Program-made: the position numbers and the translations under genes
In this document: positions 63,749 to 64,000 of the stretch, piece by piece
How positions within the stretch are numbered: position 1 is the first letter of the stretch
How the letters are laid out: every line of letters begins with the position of its first letter
Source: Actinomadura nitritigenes
GTDB lineage: Bacteria > Actinomycetota > Actinomycetes > Streptosporangiales > Streptosporangiaceae
Direction: 5' to 3'
Assembly: GCF_017573545.1 (NCBI RefSeq)
Contig: NZ_JAGEOK010000010.1
Location: 124,001 to 188,000 of the forward strand
DNA length: 64,000 nucleotides
Notes under the pieces: model-generated
Databases searched by the model: none
Told to the model about the DNA's origin: nothing
What the model saw: only the letters and a program-made list of their open reading frames with translations

Positions 63749-64000
63749 ATGGATCGACGGAACTTCCTGACCGGGGCCGCCGCGGTCGTCGGCGGCACCG
63801 TGGCCTTCACGCCGCTCCGCGCTCCCGCGGCGAACGCCGACGCCGCCTCGACCCGCCTCGCCCTGCCCGTCCCGCCGCAGCCGACCGCCTTCGGCGCCAC
63901 CGGCCGCGACTTCCCGAAGGTCTGCGGGAACCTCGGCAACCAGAACCACTCCACGCTCCGCGGGATCGACCGCGGCAACGTCCGGCGCCTCGGCGGCGCC
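63749..64000 (+). CDS. Secreted PQQ-type beta-propeller protein (3' truncated by window edge)
   Basis: The first 84 residues are visible. MDRRNFLTGAAAVVGGTVAF is a Tat-like or Sec signal with an R-R-N-F motif, followed by a Ala-rich cleavage region and DFPKVCGNLGNQNHSTLRGI then DRGNVRRLGGA, the 'N..NxxYS...I...NV..L' opening that begins the first blade of PQQ-dependent dehydrogenase or BamB-like beta-propellers. Substrate oxidation outside the membrane is plausible, but the catalytic residues lie beyond the window. It is divergent from the ThuA-like gene, with boxes 3 and 4 between them. Confidence 0.65.
   Translation, partial: MDRRNFLTGAAAVVGGTVAFTPLRAPAANADAASTRLALPVPPQPTAFGATGRDFPKVCGNLGNQNHSTLRGIDRGNVRRLGGA

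Overview
The window is about 64 kb of very GC-rich DNA (third codon positions almost always G or C) with GTG and TTG starts, four-base ATGA/GTGA gene overlaps and many TetR/MarR/IclR-type regulators. A partial conservon (sensor kinase, Roadblock, DUF742), an F420-dependent LLM oxidoreductase, a bkd-type 2-oxoacid dehydrogenase next to an Lrp regulator, and a paaABCDE operon all point to a filamentous actinomycete. A Thermomonosporaceae/Streptosporangiales-type genome is my best guess, not a demonstrated assignment. I saw no rRNA, tRNA, CRISPR, IS element, prophage or replication origin.

Layout. 1-7.7 kb: end of a GntR regulator, a PaaI-like thioesterase, a decayed alpha/beta-hydrolase pseudogene, a divergent MarR/MFS pair with three palindromes between them, an orphan cytochrome oxidase subunit I, an F420 oxidoreductase and an FAD amine/amino-acid oxidase. 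7.7-12.1 kb: E1alpha-E1beta-E2 of a 2-oxoacid dehydrogenase, divergent from an Lrp/AsnC regulator. 12.1-19.4 kb: EthD-like protein, paaABCDE with a TetR operator and 22-bp repeats in front, a candidate PaaR, and a TetR/MFS pair. 19.4-26.4 kb: DUF4132 protein, YwaF-like membrane protein, a conservon that lacks its GTPase, and a DHFR-like reductase. 26.5-35.7 kb: secreted phosphodiester glycosidase, DUF2945 protein, TDT transporter, SH3 protein, an SRPBCC protein paired with a striking 11-residue-repeat protein, an M14 carboxypeptidase lipoprotein, an alpha/beta hydrolase with Thr in place of the nucleophile Ser, a 17-codon small ORF and an NTF2-like protein. 35.7-43.1 kb: MFS-cupin-ABC-ABC operon divergent from a NarL-type two-component system. 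43.1-49.9 kb: SDR, MerR, DUF3140, TetR, quinone-oxidoreductase/TetR pair, and CDF metal exporter plus nucleotidyltransferase with a divergent ArsR.

49.9-64 kb is the most interesting part: a catabolic island of citryl-CoA lyase-like enzyme, CaiB CoA-transferase, IclR regulator, aldehyde dehydrogenase, Zn alcohol dehydrogenase, ThDP-dependent enzyme, a complete branched-chain-type ABC importer (with a LivM-LivG fusion), a secreted ThuA-like protein and the start of a secreted PQQ-type beta-propeller protein. Four related 17-bp inverted repeats (RGTCCR-N5-TGG) occur in the regulatory gaps of this island, one beside the iclR gene, one over the start of the dehydrogenase operon and two between the last two genes. 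This suggests one IclR-controlled regulon for uptake and oxidation of an unidentified substrate.
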